DNA of 64,000 bases from Acinetobacter baumannii (GCF_016508585.1 NZ_JADVOP010000007.1:62001-126000), one strand, 5' to 3'. Positions 9,189 through 19,093 are shown, numbered from the stretch's first letter. Notes: generated from the letters alone by a model not told the origin. Program-made: numbers and translations.

Positions 9189-9758
9189 TTAAATTTTTTG
9201 TTCAACAAATTCGCTTACACCTGTCACTGCATTATGAGGACGACAGAAACGGCGAATTGTTCGAGTTTCTTGAAGCATGTCGACACAAAGCGGCGTGGGT
9301 GAGGAAACATTCAATAAGCTTCCTGTACCCTGTGATCTTTGGCGATACATTTTAAATGTATATTTTTGATTTGCTTTAAAATCATGAATCACATGGAAAA
9401 CTTCAGCATGGTCTTTGGTAATCGGATAGAATCTAACCACCATTTCATATTGCTGCGGTGGAATCGTTAAATACACACCAATTTGATCCAAAGGCTTACC
9501 TGTTAATCTTAGATAACCCTTATCAATGGCTTTACGATTCACACGCTGTGTATTTTCCTGCATGATAATCAAATCATTTAATCGCGCAAATTCACAATGC
9601 TCTGCGCCTGAGCAATAAACTGAAACTGTATTTTGGCTCATCTGATTTTTTTCAGCTTGTTTAATACGGACCAAATCAACCATTTGTGCTGATTGGCATG
9701 CACTCAGGATTAAACCTGTCAAACTGATTAAAACACCACGACCTAAAAACTTAGTCAT
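9189..9758 (-). CDS. Lipoprotein of unknown function lying between leuD and leuB
   Basis: A 189-residue protein with a signal peptide and lipobox LILSAC (Cys at about residue 21). The mature domain contains several cysteines, including pairs at VYCSGAEHCEF and a late RRFCRP, which suggests disulfides in the periplasm. No family is recognised. It lies between leuD (105 bp upstream) and leuB (41 bp downstream) on the same strand, so it is probably transcribed with the leucine genes, although no link to leucine synthesis is visible. Confidence 0.7.
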   Translation of the reverse strand: MTKFLGRGVLISLTGLILSACQSAQMVDLVRIKQAEKNQMSQNTVSVYCSGAEHCEFARLNDLIIMQENTQRVNRKAIDKGYLRLTGKPLDQIGVYLTIPPQQYEMVVRFYPITKDHAEVFHVIHDFKANQKYTFKMYRQRSQGTGSLLNVSSPTPLCVDMLQETRTIRRFCRPHNAVTGVSEFVEQKI

Positions 9759-9863
9759 CGCTCAACCCCAACCTTGCATTCCCGAGCCAACATTCATTTT
9801 GTTATGCACTGCATGTTATCAAGAGTTGGGGATTCACGCTACGTGTAAAATGTTCACCGAAAA

Positions 9864-10514
9864 TCAGGCTTGAATTTCAGCAAATACCCAAGGTCGCGAT
9901 TGTTTAGTTTTTTCTTCATAGGCACGAATTTCATCTGCTGCCTGTAAAGTCAAGCCGATATCATCCAAACCATTCAATAAGCAATGCTTACGAAATGGGT
10001 CTACTTCAAATTTGAATGCTTCACCACTTGGTGTGCGTACTTCCTGTGCTTCCAAATCTATCGTGAGCTGATAACCATCAGTAGCAGCACACTCTTTAAA
10101 TAATTGATCAACAATCTCTTCAGACAAAATGACCGGCAACATGCCATTTTTAAAACTGTTGTTGAAAAAGATATCTGCATAACTTGGTGCGATCACGGTA
10201 CGAAAACCAAACTCTTCTAACGCCCAAGGCGCATGCTCGCGACTTGAACCACAACCAAAGTTTGCGCGAGAAATTAAAACGGATGCACCTTGATAACGTG
10301 GCTGGTTTAAAACAAAATCCGGATTCTTAGGACGCTTAGAATTATCCTGCCCCGGATAACCCTCATCCAAATAACGCAATTCATCAAATAAATTGTCACC
10401 GAAACCCGTACGTTTAATCGATTTTAAAAACTGTTTTGGAATAATTAAATCTGTATCTACATTGGCACGGTCTAATGGTGCAACAATACCTTGTTCAACG
10501 GTATAAGTTTTCAT
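9864..10514 (-). CDS. leuD: 3-isopropylmalate dehydratase small subunit
   Basis: LeuD is the swivelling subunit of isopropylmalate isomerase and works with LeuC. Family motifs present are [30 protein letters not shown] at about 83-99 and a [12 protein letters not shown] block at about 117-128. The length of 216 residues is standard. It starts 20 bp after leuC stops, with AGGAG upstream, so the two subunits are cotranscribed. Confidence 0.97.
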   Translation of the reverse strand: MKTYTVEQGIVAPLDRANVDTDLIIPKQFLKSIKRTGFGDNLFDELRYLDEGYPGQDNSKRPKNPDFVLNQPRYQGASVLISRANFGCGSSREHAPWALEEFGFRTVIAPSYADIFFNNSFKNGMLPVILSEEIVDQLFKECAATDGYQLTIDLEAQEVRTPSGEAFKFEVDPFRKHCLLNGLDDIGLTLQAADEIRAYEEKTKQSRPWVFAEIQA

Positions 10515-10534
10515 AATTTGCTCCTTAACCCAGC

Positions 10535-11968
10535 TTAGAATGAACGAACATCGACAAAGTGCCCTGCAATCGCCGCAGCTGCTGCCATTGCCGGACTCAC
10601 AAGATGAGTGCGCCCCCCATTCCCCTGACGACCTTCAAAGTTACGGTTTGAAGTCGATGCACAGTGTTCACCAGGCTGTAATTTATCCGCATTCATTGCC
10701 AAACACATAGAGCAACCCGGTTCACGCCATTCAAATCCGGCCTCGATCAAGATTTTATCTAAACCTTCAGCTTCTGCTTGCTGTTTCACCAAACCAGAAC
10801 CCGGCACCACCATCGCTTGCTTGATACTTGAAGCCACTTTTTTACCTTTGGCTACAGCAGCGGCGGCACGGATATCTTCTATACGAGAGTTGGTGCATGA
10901 ACCAATGAAGACACGATCCAATTGAATATCTGCCAATGCCTGACCTGCATTTAAACCCATATATTGATAAGCACGAGTCCAGTCATTGCGTTGCACGTCA
11001 TCTTTGGCCTGTTCTAACGTTGGAACCGCTTGAGAAACAGGAATCACCATTTCAGGCGAAGTTCCCCAAGATACTTGTGGCTCAATTTCTGCACCATTTA
11101 AAACGACAACCGTATCAAAGTGTGCATCATCATCAGAATGCAAAGTATTCCAATACGCTACCGCTGCATCCCATTGCTCACCTTGTGGTGCATAAGGTCG
11201 ATCTTTTACGTACGCAATGGTTTTCTCATCAACGGCAACCATACCGACACGCGCACCACCTTCGATTGCCATATTGCAAACAGTCATACGACCTTCAATC
11301 GACATATCGCGGAAGACTTGACCACCAAATTCGATGGCATGACCTGTACCACCAGCAGTCCCGATCTTACCGATAATGGCCAAAACCACATCTTTCGGTG
11401 TCACGCCTTGACCCAATGTACCATCGACACGGACCAGCATATTTTTCATTTTCTTTTGCACTAAGCACTGGGTTGCCAAAACATGCTCAACCTCCGAAGT
11501 CCCGATTCCATGTGCCAAGCAGCCAAATGCGCCATGTGTAGCCGTATGCGAGTCGCCGCATACCACTGTCATTCCTGGTAAAGTTAAACCTTGTTCCGGT
11601 CCAACCACATGCGCAATCCCTTGGCGAACATCATTGATGTCAAATTGCACCACATTGAAGGTTTTGCAATTATCATCCAAAGTCTGCACTTGGATACGTG
11701 ACGTATCATCTTCAATTCCAGCAATTCCTTCCGAACGCTCTTTGGTTGAAGTCGGTACATTATGGTCAGGTGTTGCAACATTGGCGCTTAAACGCCAAGG
11801 TTTACGGCCAGCAAGCTGTAAACCTTCAAATGCTTGAGGAGAGGTTACTTCATGTAATAAATGACGATCGATATAAAGCAATGCAGAGCCATCATCTCGT
11901 TGTTTTACTAGATGGTCATCCCATAATTTATCATATAAGGTTTTTGCTTTTTGGTTTTCGCCTGCCAT
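10535..11968 (-). CDS. leuC: 3-isopropylmalate dehydratase large subunit
   Basis: LeuC carries the 4Fe-4S cluster that isomerises 2- to 3-isopropylmalate. The cluster cysteines are visible in [27 protein letters not shown] and the paired [10 protein letters not shown] near the C-terminus. [11 protein letters not shown] and the start [11 protein letters not shown] are typical. ATG 11968 gives a 477-residue protein with GGAG nine bases upstream; an ATG at 12004 would add twelve unusual residues. First gene of the local leuC-leuD-lipoprotein-leuB set. Confidence 0.97.
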   Translation of the reverse strand: MAGENQKAKTLYDKLWDDHLVKQRDDGSALLYIDRHLLHEVTSPQAFEGLQLAGRKPWRLSANVATPDHNVPTSTKERSEGIAGIEDDTSRIQVQTLDDNCKTFNVVQFDINDVRQGIAHVVGPEQGLTLPGMTVVCGDSHTATHGAFGCLAHGIGTSEVEHVLATQCLVQKKMKNMLVRVDGTLGQGVTPKDVVLAIIGKIGTAGGTGHAIEFGGQVFRDMSIEGRMTVCNMAIEGGARVGMVAVDEKTIAYVKDRPYAPQGEQWDAAVAYWNTLHSDDDAHFDTVVVLNGAEIEPQVSWGTSPEMVIPVSQAVPTLEQAKDDVQRNDWTRAYQYMGLNAGQALADIQLDRVFIGSCTNSRIEDIRAAAAVAKGKKVASSIKQAMVVPGSGLVKQQAEAEGLDKILIEAGFEWREPGCSMCLAMNADKLQPGEHCASTSNRNFEGRQGNGGRTHLVSPAMAAAAAIAGHFVDVRSF

Positions 11969-12454
11969 GTCGATGTGCTCCACTGGACTGGGTAATTCTT
12001 TCATTAATGTCGATTATAACCACGTTTTTACATAAATCTAATTTATCATTTTTATCAGTTTAAAAACTTTTTGGAATCCTTTGCAGCCATTTCCATACCA
12101 TTTTTTTGCCAGATAAATGACTTGAAATCATGCTCTATTCATACGGTTCAAAAAATCATATCTTGAAATGAAGAGCCTGGCCAAAATTCAAGATTCATTT
12201 TAGATAACCGCAATGAAGTTAAAAATTTATTGCTCGTCAGCCCCTGAATCTCTCATAAAATCAATCTGCTTGATCATCAATGCTACAGTAACTCAGCTTT
12301 CAATTTTTTCAGAGCATTTGAAAGCAATGATAAAAGTAATCACCGCTCTGTTACAGATTAATCTAGGTTGTTGGTAAATTCTTTTCAATTATTCTTTATG
12401 TTTATTTATAAATCCAATCAGCTTGAGTCAAAAAAACCTTTTTACATTACAATT
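11969..12454. other. Intergenic region between divergent leuC and the DUF2061 gene
   Basis: About 490 bases of AT-rich sequence holding the promoters of two divergent transcripts. I see no convincing leader-peptide attenuator (no run of Leu codons with tandem hairpins) before leuC. The right end holds a Fur-box-like sequence, listed separately. Confidence 0.45.
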
Positions 12455-12473
12455 GATAATGATTATTATTTAA
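12455..12473 (+). promoter_or_regulatory. Fur-box-like operator
   Basis: GATAATGATTATTATTTAA matches the 19-bp Fur consensus GATAATGATAATCATTATC at about 13 positions, with a perfect left half (GATAATGAT). It lies 28 bp before the start codon of the DUF2061 gene, where a bound repressor could block transcription. Iron control is inferred from the match only. Confidence 0.5.
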
Positions 12474-12500
12474 ATAATGAATCAATAAGTGGTGAATCTG

Positions 12501-12743
12501 ATGGCAAATATCCAAAACTTCTTACAAAACAATCAACGCGTTTTCAAGAAAACATTAAGCTACTACATTATGCATATCACTGTTGCAATGCTGGTGGCTT
12601 ATGTGGTGACAGGTAACTTTTGGATGGCTGTGACATTAAGTTTACTCGAACCTACGGTTCAAGCCTTTGCATTCTTTTTCCATGAAAAGGTCTGGAATAA
12701 AAGAGATCAAAAAGTTGCTCAAAGAGCAGAAGTTAAAGTCTAG
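12501..12743 (+). CDS. DUF2061 family small membrane protein
   Basis: An 80-residue protein with two hydrophobic helices (about 20-38 and 41-60). The order matches DUF2061: a basic amphipathic start (RVFKKTLSYYIMH), a membrane hairpin, then EPTVQAFAFFFHEKVWNK. The function of the family is unknown. ATG 12501 is chosen; in-frame GTGs at 12489 and 12492 would add a few residues. A candidate Fur box immediately upstream suggests iron-responsive expression. Confidence 0.75.
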   Translation: MANIQNFLQNNQRVFKKTLSYYIMHITVAMLVAYVVTGNFWMAVTLSLLEPTVQAFAFFFHEKVWNKRDQKVAQRAEVKV

Positions 12744-12767
12744 ATAAATTGACTGTGGCAAGAGGTC

Positions 12768-13640
12768 CTAGTCACCACCACCTCCTCCACAGCTACTACA
12801 ACTACTACAGGAAGATGAAGAATCCGAACCACTACCATGTGAATGCCCAGAATCATGTGAAGAACTCGAACCAGAGCAGGAACTTGAAGAACATGACGAG
12901 GTTGAGGATGAGCAAGACGATGTGGTTGCCGTAGAAGAAGCATCTGATGTTGAGCTCATCATTTGGCTATACATTCCAATCATAAAAGGCAAACTGAAAA
13001 TCAGCCCTTTTTCCCAACGAATATGTCCGTCTATCTGAAATAATCTCGGTAAAATTTGCGTTTTTTCTGGATTTAAACCATGTAAATGGCACGTACTTTG
13101 CCATGTATTGAGCAATTGCTGCTTCTGTGCTGCTCTTTGTTTTTCGGTCGGTAAGGGATCATGGGGTTGATGAATCAACTCATACCCTAAAAAGTTCATA
13201 CACATTGTTTGATAAAATGCATCAAACTCCTCAATCAATATATGCCATAGGGCATCTACAGAATGAGAAGGCATGGCATAGGCATCTTTACGTAAAAGAT
13301 GAATTGCTAAATAATCTTTAAAACCCTCTTCAATATAAGGATAGGATGATGTCGAAATATTGGGATGTCGCTGTCCAAATACCCGCCAGACTTCGGCAGG
13401 AATTTTAAAGTTATTCCATGTCCGGACTTTTCGCAGTCTTCTCAAACGCGCTCTCGACCAGAATATACCGATCATTCCCACAAGAATGACCAGAAAATAA
13501 ATCTGGAAGAAGTATAAAAATAATAAACTGATTGCTCCGAGAATCAGCATAATGACAAGAAATCTTATCCAAGATATTGGCAATGTGTCACGAGTGCGTT
13601 GTTGAAAGTCGTCAAGGGTGATTCGAGGAGATGGATTCAA
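12768..13640 (-). CDS. GRDP-like membrane protein with Cys/Ser-rich tail
   Basis: A 290-residue protein. Residues about 20-62 hold two adjacent hydrophobic helices. The middle (about 75-165) resembles the GRDP-like (glycine-rich-domain-containing-protein-like) domain: SVDALWHILIEEFDAFYQ, a conserved Cys (MCMNFLGYELIH) and HQPHDPLP. Another hydrophobic patch lies at about 215-227. The last 50 residues are almost entirely Ser, Cys, Gly and His, ending CSSCGGGGGD. Such tails resemble those of some bacterial membrane proteins, where Cys clusters may bind metal or be cross-linked. No function is known. Confidence 0.65.
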   Translation of the reverse strand: MNPSPRITLDDFQQRTRDTLPISWIRFLVIMLILGAISLLFLYFFQIYFLVILVGMIGIFWSRARLRRLRKVRTWNNFKIPAEVWRVFGQRHPNISTSSYPYIEEGFKDYLAIHLLRKDAYAMPSHSVDALWHILIEEFDAFYQTMCMNFLGYELIHQPHDPLPTEKQRAAQKQQLLNTWQSTCHLHGLNPEKTQILPRLFQIDGHIRWEKGLIFSLPFMIGMYSQMMSSTSDASSTATTSSCSSSTSSCSSSSCSGSSSSHDSGHSHGSGSDSSSSCSSCSSCGGGGGD

Positions 13641-13848
13641 ATAATATTTCCTTGGTTATTTTTATTCCCACACTATAAATCAGTCGACTCAGCTGTGTAC
13701 AGCTTAAACCTGTATGAAAGTTTTATCATGGTAAGCAAGTGAAGACACAAATCACCCAAATTGAAAAAAAGTGAAAATTACTTTGATTAATTCTTAAAAT
13801 TTCTCAATAATGAATTAAACATAAAAATTCTTTATGGATGGAAATATT

Positions 13849-14706
13849 ATGAATCTCGCTGCTTTTGAAGCTTTTGTCAAAGTTATGGAAACTGGTTCTA
13901 TTTCGATGGCAGCAGAACATCTGTTTATTACCCAGCCTGCCGTGACCAAACGAATACATAGTTTAGAAGAATATTTCGGCGTCAAATTATTTGAATCTGC
14001 AGGACGTGGTGTTCAAGCAACTCATGCCGCACATTCGCTATTGCCCAAGGTAAAAAACTGGTTGAATGAATTGGGCGATATTCACCATACTCTCAGTCAT
14101 GAACAAGGTGAAGTACGAGGAAAACTCAAAATTGGAACCAGTCACCACATTGGTTTACATCATTTACCACAGCATTTAAAGAAATATGTACAGCACTTTC
14201 CAGAAGTTAAACTGGACGTACATTTTGTCGATTCTGAACAAGCGCATGAACAAGTGTTGGCAGGTGACTTGGAACTTGCTTTTTTAACCCTTCCACCGCA
14301 GGGGGATGAACGTTTAAGTTATATCACCATCTGGAATGATCCTTTGGTTTTCGTTGTGGCTCCTTTTCATCCGTTGGCACAAAAAAGAAATCTTAAACTT
14401 CAAGATTTAATTGAATACCCAAGTTTATTGCCTGCCGCACAGACCTATACCAGCCAGATCACCCTAGCTGAATTTGAAAAGAAAGGCTTAAAACCTAAAA
14501 TCACCATGAGCAATAACCCTTTAGAGTCTATTCGAATGCTGGTTTCAATCGGTTTAGGTTGGTCTGTTTTGCCAAAGACCCTGCTCAATCAAGACTTGCA
14601 ACAGTTAGACCTTCATTTCGAGATGAACCGTCAGTTGGGAATGGTTTGGCATCCTGCTCGTACTCAATCCAGAGCCGTTCAGGAATTAATTGAAATGATG
14701 AAATAA
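13849..14706 (+). CDS. LysR-family transcriptional regulator
   Basis: A 285-residue LysR regulator. The N-terminal winged helix (residues about 1-60) contains SISMAAEHLFITQPAVTKRI followed by LEEYFGVKLFE, and a substrate-binding domain follows (about 85-285). ATG 13849 is preferred: GGAAA lies upstream and the protein then begins MNLAAFEAF, as is usual. It diverges from the GRDP-like gene, which is a possible target. The inducer is unknown. Confidence 0.88.
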   Translation: MNLAAFEAFVKVMETGSISMAAEHLFITQPAVTKRIHSLEEYFGVKLFESAGRGVQATHAAHSLLPKVKNWLNELGDIHHTLSHEQGEVRGKLKIGTSHHIGLHHLPQHLKKYVQHFPEVKLDVHFVDSEQAHEQVLAGDLELAFLTLPPQGDERLSYITIWNDPLVFVVAPFHPLAQKRNLKLQDLIEYPSLLPAAQTYTSQITLAEFEKKGLKPKITMSNNPLESIRMLVSIGLGWSVLPKTLLNQDLQQLDLHFEMNRQLGMVWHPARTQSRAVQELIEMMK

Positions 14707-14715
14707 GCAAAAATA

Positions 14716-14745
14716 AAGCGCTCATTATATGAGTAATGAGCGCTT
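14716..14745 (-). terminator. Hairpin between LysR gene and DUF2789 gene
   Basis: A 12-bp perfect stem, AAGCGCTCATTA with TAATGAGCGCTT, around a 6-nt loop. On the minus strand it is followed by TATTTTTGC, so it probably terminates the DUF2789 transcript. It may also stop the LysR transcript less efficiently. Confidence 0.7.
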
Positions 14746-14770
14746 GAAGAAGCTGAGAATGTCCTTAGTC

Positions 14771-15013
14771 TTATTTGACTGAATCTTCATGTAAAGACTC
14801 ATTTAACTGATCAACAATAGTCGCCCACTCCCCATCAGAACTCAATTTTTCATCTAAAAACTGGCGTTGTGCCTCAGTCCAGAAGTCAGCTTTAGTCAAA
14901 AATGTGTCTGCATCTAACTGATGATTTTCAATAAAATCTTGAATTGCTTCTTCGCTAGAATCTAAGCCAAGTTGTTCAAATAAATTGGTCATTCTTGGAC
15001 GTGTCTGGCTCAT
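14771..15013 (-). CDS. DUF2789 family protein
   Basis: An 80-residue acidic protein matching the DUF2789 pattern: LFEQLGLDSSEEAIQDFI, then DFWTEAQRQFLDEKL and DGEWATIVDQLNESL. It is predicted all-helical and cytoplasmic. The family is common in gammaproteobacteria and has no established role. It is a single gene flanked by a hairpin and a spacer. Confidence 0.75.
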   Translation of the reverse strand: MSQTRPRMTNLFEQLGLDSSEEAIQDFIENHQLDADTFLTKADFWTEAQRQFLDEKLSSDGEWATIVDQLNESLHEDSVK

Positions 15014-15343
15014 TATATAATCTCCATCAGTTTTGAAAAATTCTCAGATCAACATAGCATTTTTACACTGAAAATGAAGTACAAAATATTCATTTGTAAA
15101 AATATTTACAATTAATGAACAGATCAAATTTAACATCCAATTCAGCATTTTCAACTCATTGACATGAGCAAAATTTAAGCTAAAACACGGATTGAATCAC
15201 TCCAGCATACACATGTATCTCTATCCATAAATAAAGGTGTCTTTTTATCCTGAACCATACTGGATTTTTATTGCTGCGGTGGTTTTGAAGGACAGAACAT
15301 TCTGCGGGATGGTTTATATCAAAGTTTTAGAGAGTCATAAAAA
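15014..15343. other. Intergenic stretch without a supported gene
   Basis: About 330 AT-rich bases upstream of the DUF2789 gene. A near-palindrome, TTGTAAAAATATTTACAA, sits around 15094-15111. An open frame runs from here into the HAD gene on the opposite strand but has no coding character. Confidence 0.45.
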
Positions 15344-15363
15344 AACAGCACCGAAGTGCTGTT
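15344..15363 (-). terminator. Terminator of the HAD phosphatase gene
   Basis: AACAGCAC pairs with GTGCTGTT around a CGAA tetraloop. Read on the minus strand it is followed by a T run, 18 bp after the HAD gene stop. Confidence 0.85.
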
Positions 15364-15381
15364 ATCGACCGACAAACCCGA

Positions 15382-16032
15382 TTAGATCGACCAATCCTGA
15401 ATGTCCCAGCCTTGTTGTTTGGCTAAGGCTTCCAGACGATCATCCGGATTTACGGCAATCGCATGATCTGCGTACTCCAGCAAAAAGCGATCATTGATCG
15501 AGTCTGAATATGCCCAAGATTCAGTCACATTACGTCCCTCAAGCCATTGGTCCAGACGTACCAATTTGCCTTTTTGATAACATGGGACATTGGTTACTTT
15601 ACCCGTATATTGTCCATCTTTAATTTCTGCATTGGTGGCAATAATTTCAGTAATTCCAAATTCACGAAAAATAGGTGCAGTGATAAAATCAGAAGTAGCG
15701 GTAATCCCCACTAAGGCATGTCCTAAATCTTTGTGCTTTTGAATCGTAGCAAAACCTTTCGGACGCATCTGGGCACGAATGACTTTTTTCATAAACAACT
15801 GATGTAATTCAGTTAAATAGTCATTGTCATGTTGAGTTAAAAACTCAAAAACAAATTCATTGTAGGCAATCGGATCAAGTTGTCCTGCTTTATAATCTTC
15901 ATAAAACTGATCATTCATCGCACGATGGTGAACAGGATCAACCAAGCCTTCATTGACCAAAAACTCTCCCCAAGAATGGTCCGAATCTGTATTTAATAAG
16001 GTGTGATCTAAGTCAAACAGCGCCAATTTCAT
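15382..16032 (-). CDS. HAD-superfamily hydrolase, SerB-like (HAD-IB)
   Basis: A 216-residue phosphatase of the HAD-IB group. Motif I is FDLDHTLL (Asp7 nucleophile, Asp9), motif II is GITATSDFIT, a lysine lies in PCYQKGKLVRL, and motif IV is YSDSINDRFLLEYA. The helical cap between motifs I and II fits the SerB-like subclass. Related proteins include phosphoserine phosphatase and histidinol-phosphatase-like enzymes, so the substrate is not settled. It diverges from rppH. Confidence 0.82.
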   Translation of the reverse strand: MKLALFDLDHTLLNTDSDHSWGEFLVNEGLVDPVHHRAMNDQFYEDYKAGQLDPIAYNEFVFEFLTQHDNDYLTELHQLFMKKVIRAQMRPKGFATIQKHKDLGHALVGITATSDFITAPIFREFGITEIIATNAEIKDGQYTGKVTNVPCYQKGKLVRLDQWLEGRNVTESWAYSDSINDRFLLEYADHAIAVNPDDRLEALAKQQGWDIQDWSI

Positions 16033-16216
16033 GAAAATACTCGTTTAAACTGAAATTTAAGAAAAAAATTGTAAATCTATCACCGCTAGTCGATAGAAAT
16101 TCGTTAAGATCATAGCAATTTTACAACATTATTACTTTGACTTTATCGAGTTGGACAAAAGAGTGTCAGTCCCCATATATAAAGTCAGATGAAATTAACA
16201 AATTTTAGGTAGCCAA

Positions 16217-16717
16217 ATGATCGACTCAGAAGGTTTCCGACCCAACGTCGGGATCATTTTGGCAAATGATATTGGACAAGTTTTATGGGCAAAGCGCATT
16301 GGGCACAATGCATGGCAATTTCCTCAAGGAGGTATCCAATTTGGAGAGACTCCTGAGCAAGCTCTTTTTAGAGAACTACGTGAAGAAGTTGGGCTCTTAC
16401 CCGAGCACGTCCAAATAATTGCCCAGACAGACGACTGGTTGCATTATCGTTTGCCACTTCGATACATTCGTTCGGACTCCGATCCGATTTGTATTGGACA
16501 AAAGCAGAAATGGTTTTTACTCAAACTCACAGCTTCAACGAAACATATTCAGTTGAATCTCTCTGATCCGCCAGAATTTGATCAATGGCAATGGGTCAGT
16601 TATTGGTATCCGCTTGGTCAAGTGGTGAATTTTAAACGTGATGTTTATCGAAAGGCGATGATGGAGTTATGTATGCAAATGCCACACTACACCCCTGAAA
16701 TTTCTTCAAAAATGTGA
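16217..16717 (+). CDS. rppH: RNA pyrophosphohydrolase (Nudix)
   Basis: RppH removes pyrophosphate from the 5' end of mRNAs, which opens them to RNase E decay. The N-terminus ([13 protein letters not shown]) and [13 protein letters not shown] are typical of RppH. The Nudix box runs from Gly38 to about residue 60, including the catalytic REXXEE core (RELREEVG). The length of 166 residues is normal. It lies 81 bp before ptsP on the same strand, the usual rppH-ptsP pairing. RNase E itself is encoded 32 kb downstream. Confidence 0.95.
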   Translation: MIDSEGFRPNVGIILANDIGQVLWAKRIGHNAWQFPQGGIQFGETPEQALFRELREEVGLLPEHVQIIAQTDDWLHYRLPLRYIRSDSDPICIGQKQKWFLLKLTASTKHIQLNLSDPPEFDQWQWVSYWYPLGQVVNFKRDVYRKAMMELCMQMPHYTPEISSKM

Positions 16718-16798
16718 ATGATTTTTCAAAGTAGTGCTGTTATAAATAATACTGATGAAAACGCTTTAAACCATAGCTTAGATTAGGAGCATAGATCT

Positions 16799-19093
16799 AT
16801 GTCGAACATGCAACTGGACACTTTAAGACGCATTGTACAAGAGATCAATGCATCGGTCAGTTTGCATGAGTCTTTAGAAATCATGGTCAATCAAGTTTCT
16901 GAAGCAATGCATGTAGATGTTTGTTCCATTTATCTGTTAGATGAACGAAATCAACGCTATGTACTCATGGCGACCAAAGGCTTAAACCAAGAGTCTGTGG
17001 GCAATGTTTCCCTGCAATTAGGGGAAGGTCTTGTTGGCTTAGTCGGTCAACGTGAAGAAATTGTCAATTTGGACAATGCATTCAAACACGAGCGGTTTGC
17101 CTACTTCCCTGAAACTGGGGAAGAAATTTATAATTCGTTCCTGGGTGTACCCGTCATGTATCGCCGTAAAGTGATGGGTGTCATGGTGGTTCAGAATACT
17201 GAACCTCAAGACTTTAGCGAGGCGGCGGAATCTTTTTTAGTGACTTTGTGTGCACAGCTGTCAGGTGTTATTGCCCATGCTCATGCTGTTGGGAATATTG
17301 ATGTATTCCGTAAGCCGAGCAACTCATCTAATTATAAAACTTTCCAAGGGTCATCGGGTGCAGGTGGAATTGCACTGGGTCGTGCCATTATTCTCTATCC
17401 TCCTGCGGACCTTGCCGCTGTTCCAGATCGTGATGCCGATGACATCAGTGAAGAACTCAAGCTTTTAGATCATGCAATTGCTTCTGTACGTGAAGAAATT
17501 CAATCTCTTGATGACAAAATGCAAGACTCATTGATGGCTGAAGAACGGGCATTGTTTAGTGTGTTTTTACGCATGCTGGATGAGAATGCTTTGCCTGCAG
17601 AAATCAAAGAGATTATTCGCGATGGAAGTTGGGCACAAGGAGCAGTAAAGCATGTGATTGACCGTCATGTCGCGCTATTTGCCCAAATGGAAGATGATTA
17701 TTTACGTGAACGTGTTTCCGATCTTAAAGATCTTGGGCGTCGAATTTTAGCTGCCTTACAAGAAGGTGATACCAGTCATAAGGAAATCACCTCTGAAAGT
17801 ATTCTGATTGGAGATGAGATCAGCACGGCAGCATTGGTTGAGCTTCCTGTCGATAAGATTGCAGCAATCGTTACCTCCGAAGGTGCAGCCAACTCACATA
17901 TGGTGATTGTCGCACGTGCACTCGGTATCCCAACAGTAGTGGGTGTAACTGAATTACCTGTAAATACGCTTGATGATGTTGAAATGATTGTGGATGCATA
18001 TCAAGGACGTGTTTTTGTTAATCCGCCACGCCGTTTACGTACACGATACAAAGAGATTCAAAAAGAAGAAGAACAAATTGCCAAAGATTTAAAGCAATAC
18101 GAAACCAAAGATGCCATAACGCCTGATGGTGTGGCTGTAAAGCTTTATGTCAATACTGGTTTGATGATTGACGTGGTTCGTGGTGTTCAACGTGGTGCCA
18201 AAGGGGTCGGGCTCTATCGTTCTGAAATTCCGTTTATGTTACGCGAGCGCTTTCCTGGCGAAGAAGAACAACGTGCCATTTATCGTCAGCAGTTGAGTCA
18301 CTTTGCCAATAAGCCCGTAGTGATGCGTACGCTGGATATTGGCGCTGACAAAGACTTACCTTACTTCCAAATTGAAGAAGAAAACTCAGCTCTGGGTTGG
18401 CGAGGCATTCGCTTTACCCTTGACCACCCTGAAATTTTTTCTTCGCAAATTCGTGCCATGCTTAAAGCCAGCATTGGCTTGAATAATCTTCATATTTTAC
18501 TGCCGATGGTCACCAGTGTCAGTGAAGTTGAAGAAGCCCTCTATTTACTTGAGCGTGACTGGATAGCAGTTCAAGAAGAAGAACAGGTTAAGATTACCAA
18601 GCCTAAAATTGGCATCATGGTTGAAGTGCCAAGTGTACTTCTACAAATTGGTGAATTTGCTGAATTGGTGGATTTCTTCTCGGTGGGTTCAAACGATTTG
18701 ATCCAGTACTTGCTTGCAGTTGACCGGAATAACCCACGTGTATCAAGTGTTTACTCTCATTTCCACCCTTCTATCCTGCGTGCTTTAACACGCTTGGTTC
18801 AAGAGTGCCATAAATACGAAAAGCCGATCAGTATCTGTGGAGAAATGGCCGGAGATCCATTGTCTGCAATTCTACTGATGGCAATGGGCTTCAATACGTT
18901 ATCAATGAGTTCAAGCAATATCTTGCGTGTGCGTAAAGCGATTTGTCACGTTTCAATGAGTGATGCGCAAAAGCTACTCGAAGAAGTCGTGGCGATGAAT
19001 AATCCCTTGATGGTGAAAAGTTGGATGGAGTATTACTTTAAACATCATGGCTTAGCTGACATGGTAAAATCTAATCGTTTAGTGAATATTTAG
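16799..19093 (+). CDS. ptsP: PEP-protein phosphotransferase PtsP (EI-Ntr)
   Basis: EI-Ntr passes phosphate from PEP to the nitrogen PTS (NPr, EIIA-Ntr), a regulatory chain. The 764-residue protein has an N-terminal GAF sensor domain (about 1-160, with CSIYLLDE and FLGVPVMYRRKVMGVM). A PEP-utilising N-domain (about 185-310) and a phospho-histidine domain follow; the expected His is in EGAANSHMVIVAR (residue 367). The C-terminal TIM-barrel PEP-binding domain contains GLYRSEIPFM, GSNDLIQY and SICGEMAGDP with the catalytic Cys680. AGGAG lies upstream of the ATG. A hairpin follows the gene. Confidence 0.96.
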   Translation: MSNMQLDTLRRIVQEINASVSLHESLEIMVNQVSEAMHVDVCSIYLLDERNQRYVLMATKGLNQESVGNVSLQLGEGLVGLVGQREEIVNLDNAFKHERFAYFPETGEEIYNSFLGVPVMYRRKVMGVMVVQNTEPQDFSEAAESFLVTLCAQLSGVIAHAHAVGNIDVFRKPSNSSNYKTFQGSSGAGGIALGRAIILYPPADLAAVPDRDADDISEELKLLDHAIASVREEIQSLDDKMQDSLMAEERALFSVFLRMLDENALPAEIKEIIRDGSWAQGAVKHVIDRHVALFAQMEDDYLRERVSDLKDLGRRILAALQEGDTSHKEITSESILIGDEISTAALVELPVDKIAAIVTSEGAANSHMVIVARALGIPTVVGVTELPVNTLDDVEMIVDAYQGRVFVNPPRRLRTRYKEIQKEEEQIAKDLKQYETKDAITPDGVAVKLYVNTGLMIDVVRGVQRGAKGVGLYRSEIPFMLRERFPGEEEQRAIYRQQLSHFANKPVVMRTLDIGADKDLPYFQIEEENSALGWRGIRFTLDHPEIFSSQIRAMLKASIGLNNLHILLPMVTSVSEVEEALYLLERDWIAVQEEEQVKITKPKIGIMVEVPSVLLQIGEFAELVDFFSVGSNDLIQYLLAVDRNNPRVSSVYSHFHPSILRALTRLVQECHKYEKPISICGEMAGDPLSAILLMAMGFNTLSMSSSNILRVRKAICHVSMSDAQKLLEEVVAMNNPLMVKSWMEYYFKHHGLADMVKSNRLVNI

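Noticed and set aside
11969..12100. Leucine attenuator before leuC
   Set aside because: No short ORF with clustered Leu codons and no competing hairpins with a T run were seen.
12368..12616. Open frame of 82 codons overlapping the DUF2061 gene
   Set aside because: It overlaps a recognisable DUF2061 gene in another frame and has no ribosome site or coding character.
15237..15497. 86-codon frame running into the HAD phosphatase gene on the opposite strand
   Set aside because: It overlaps the HAD gene's end and its terminator and has no protein-like pattern.
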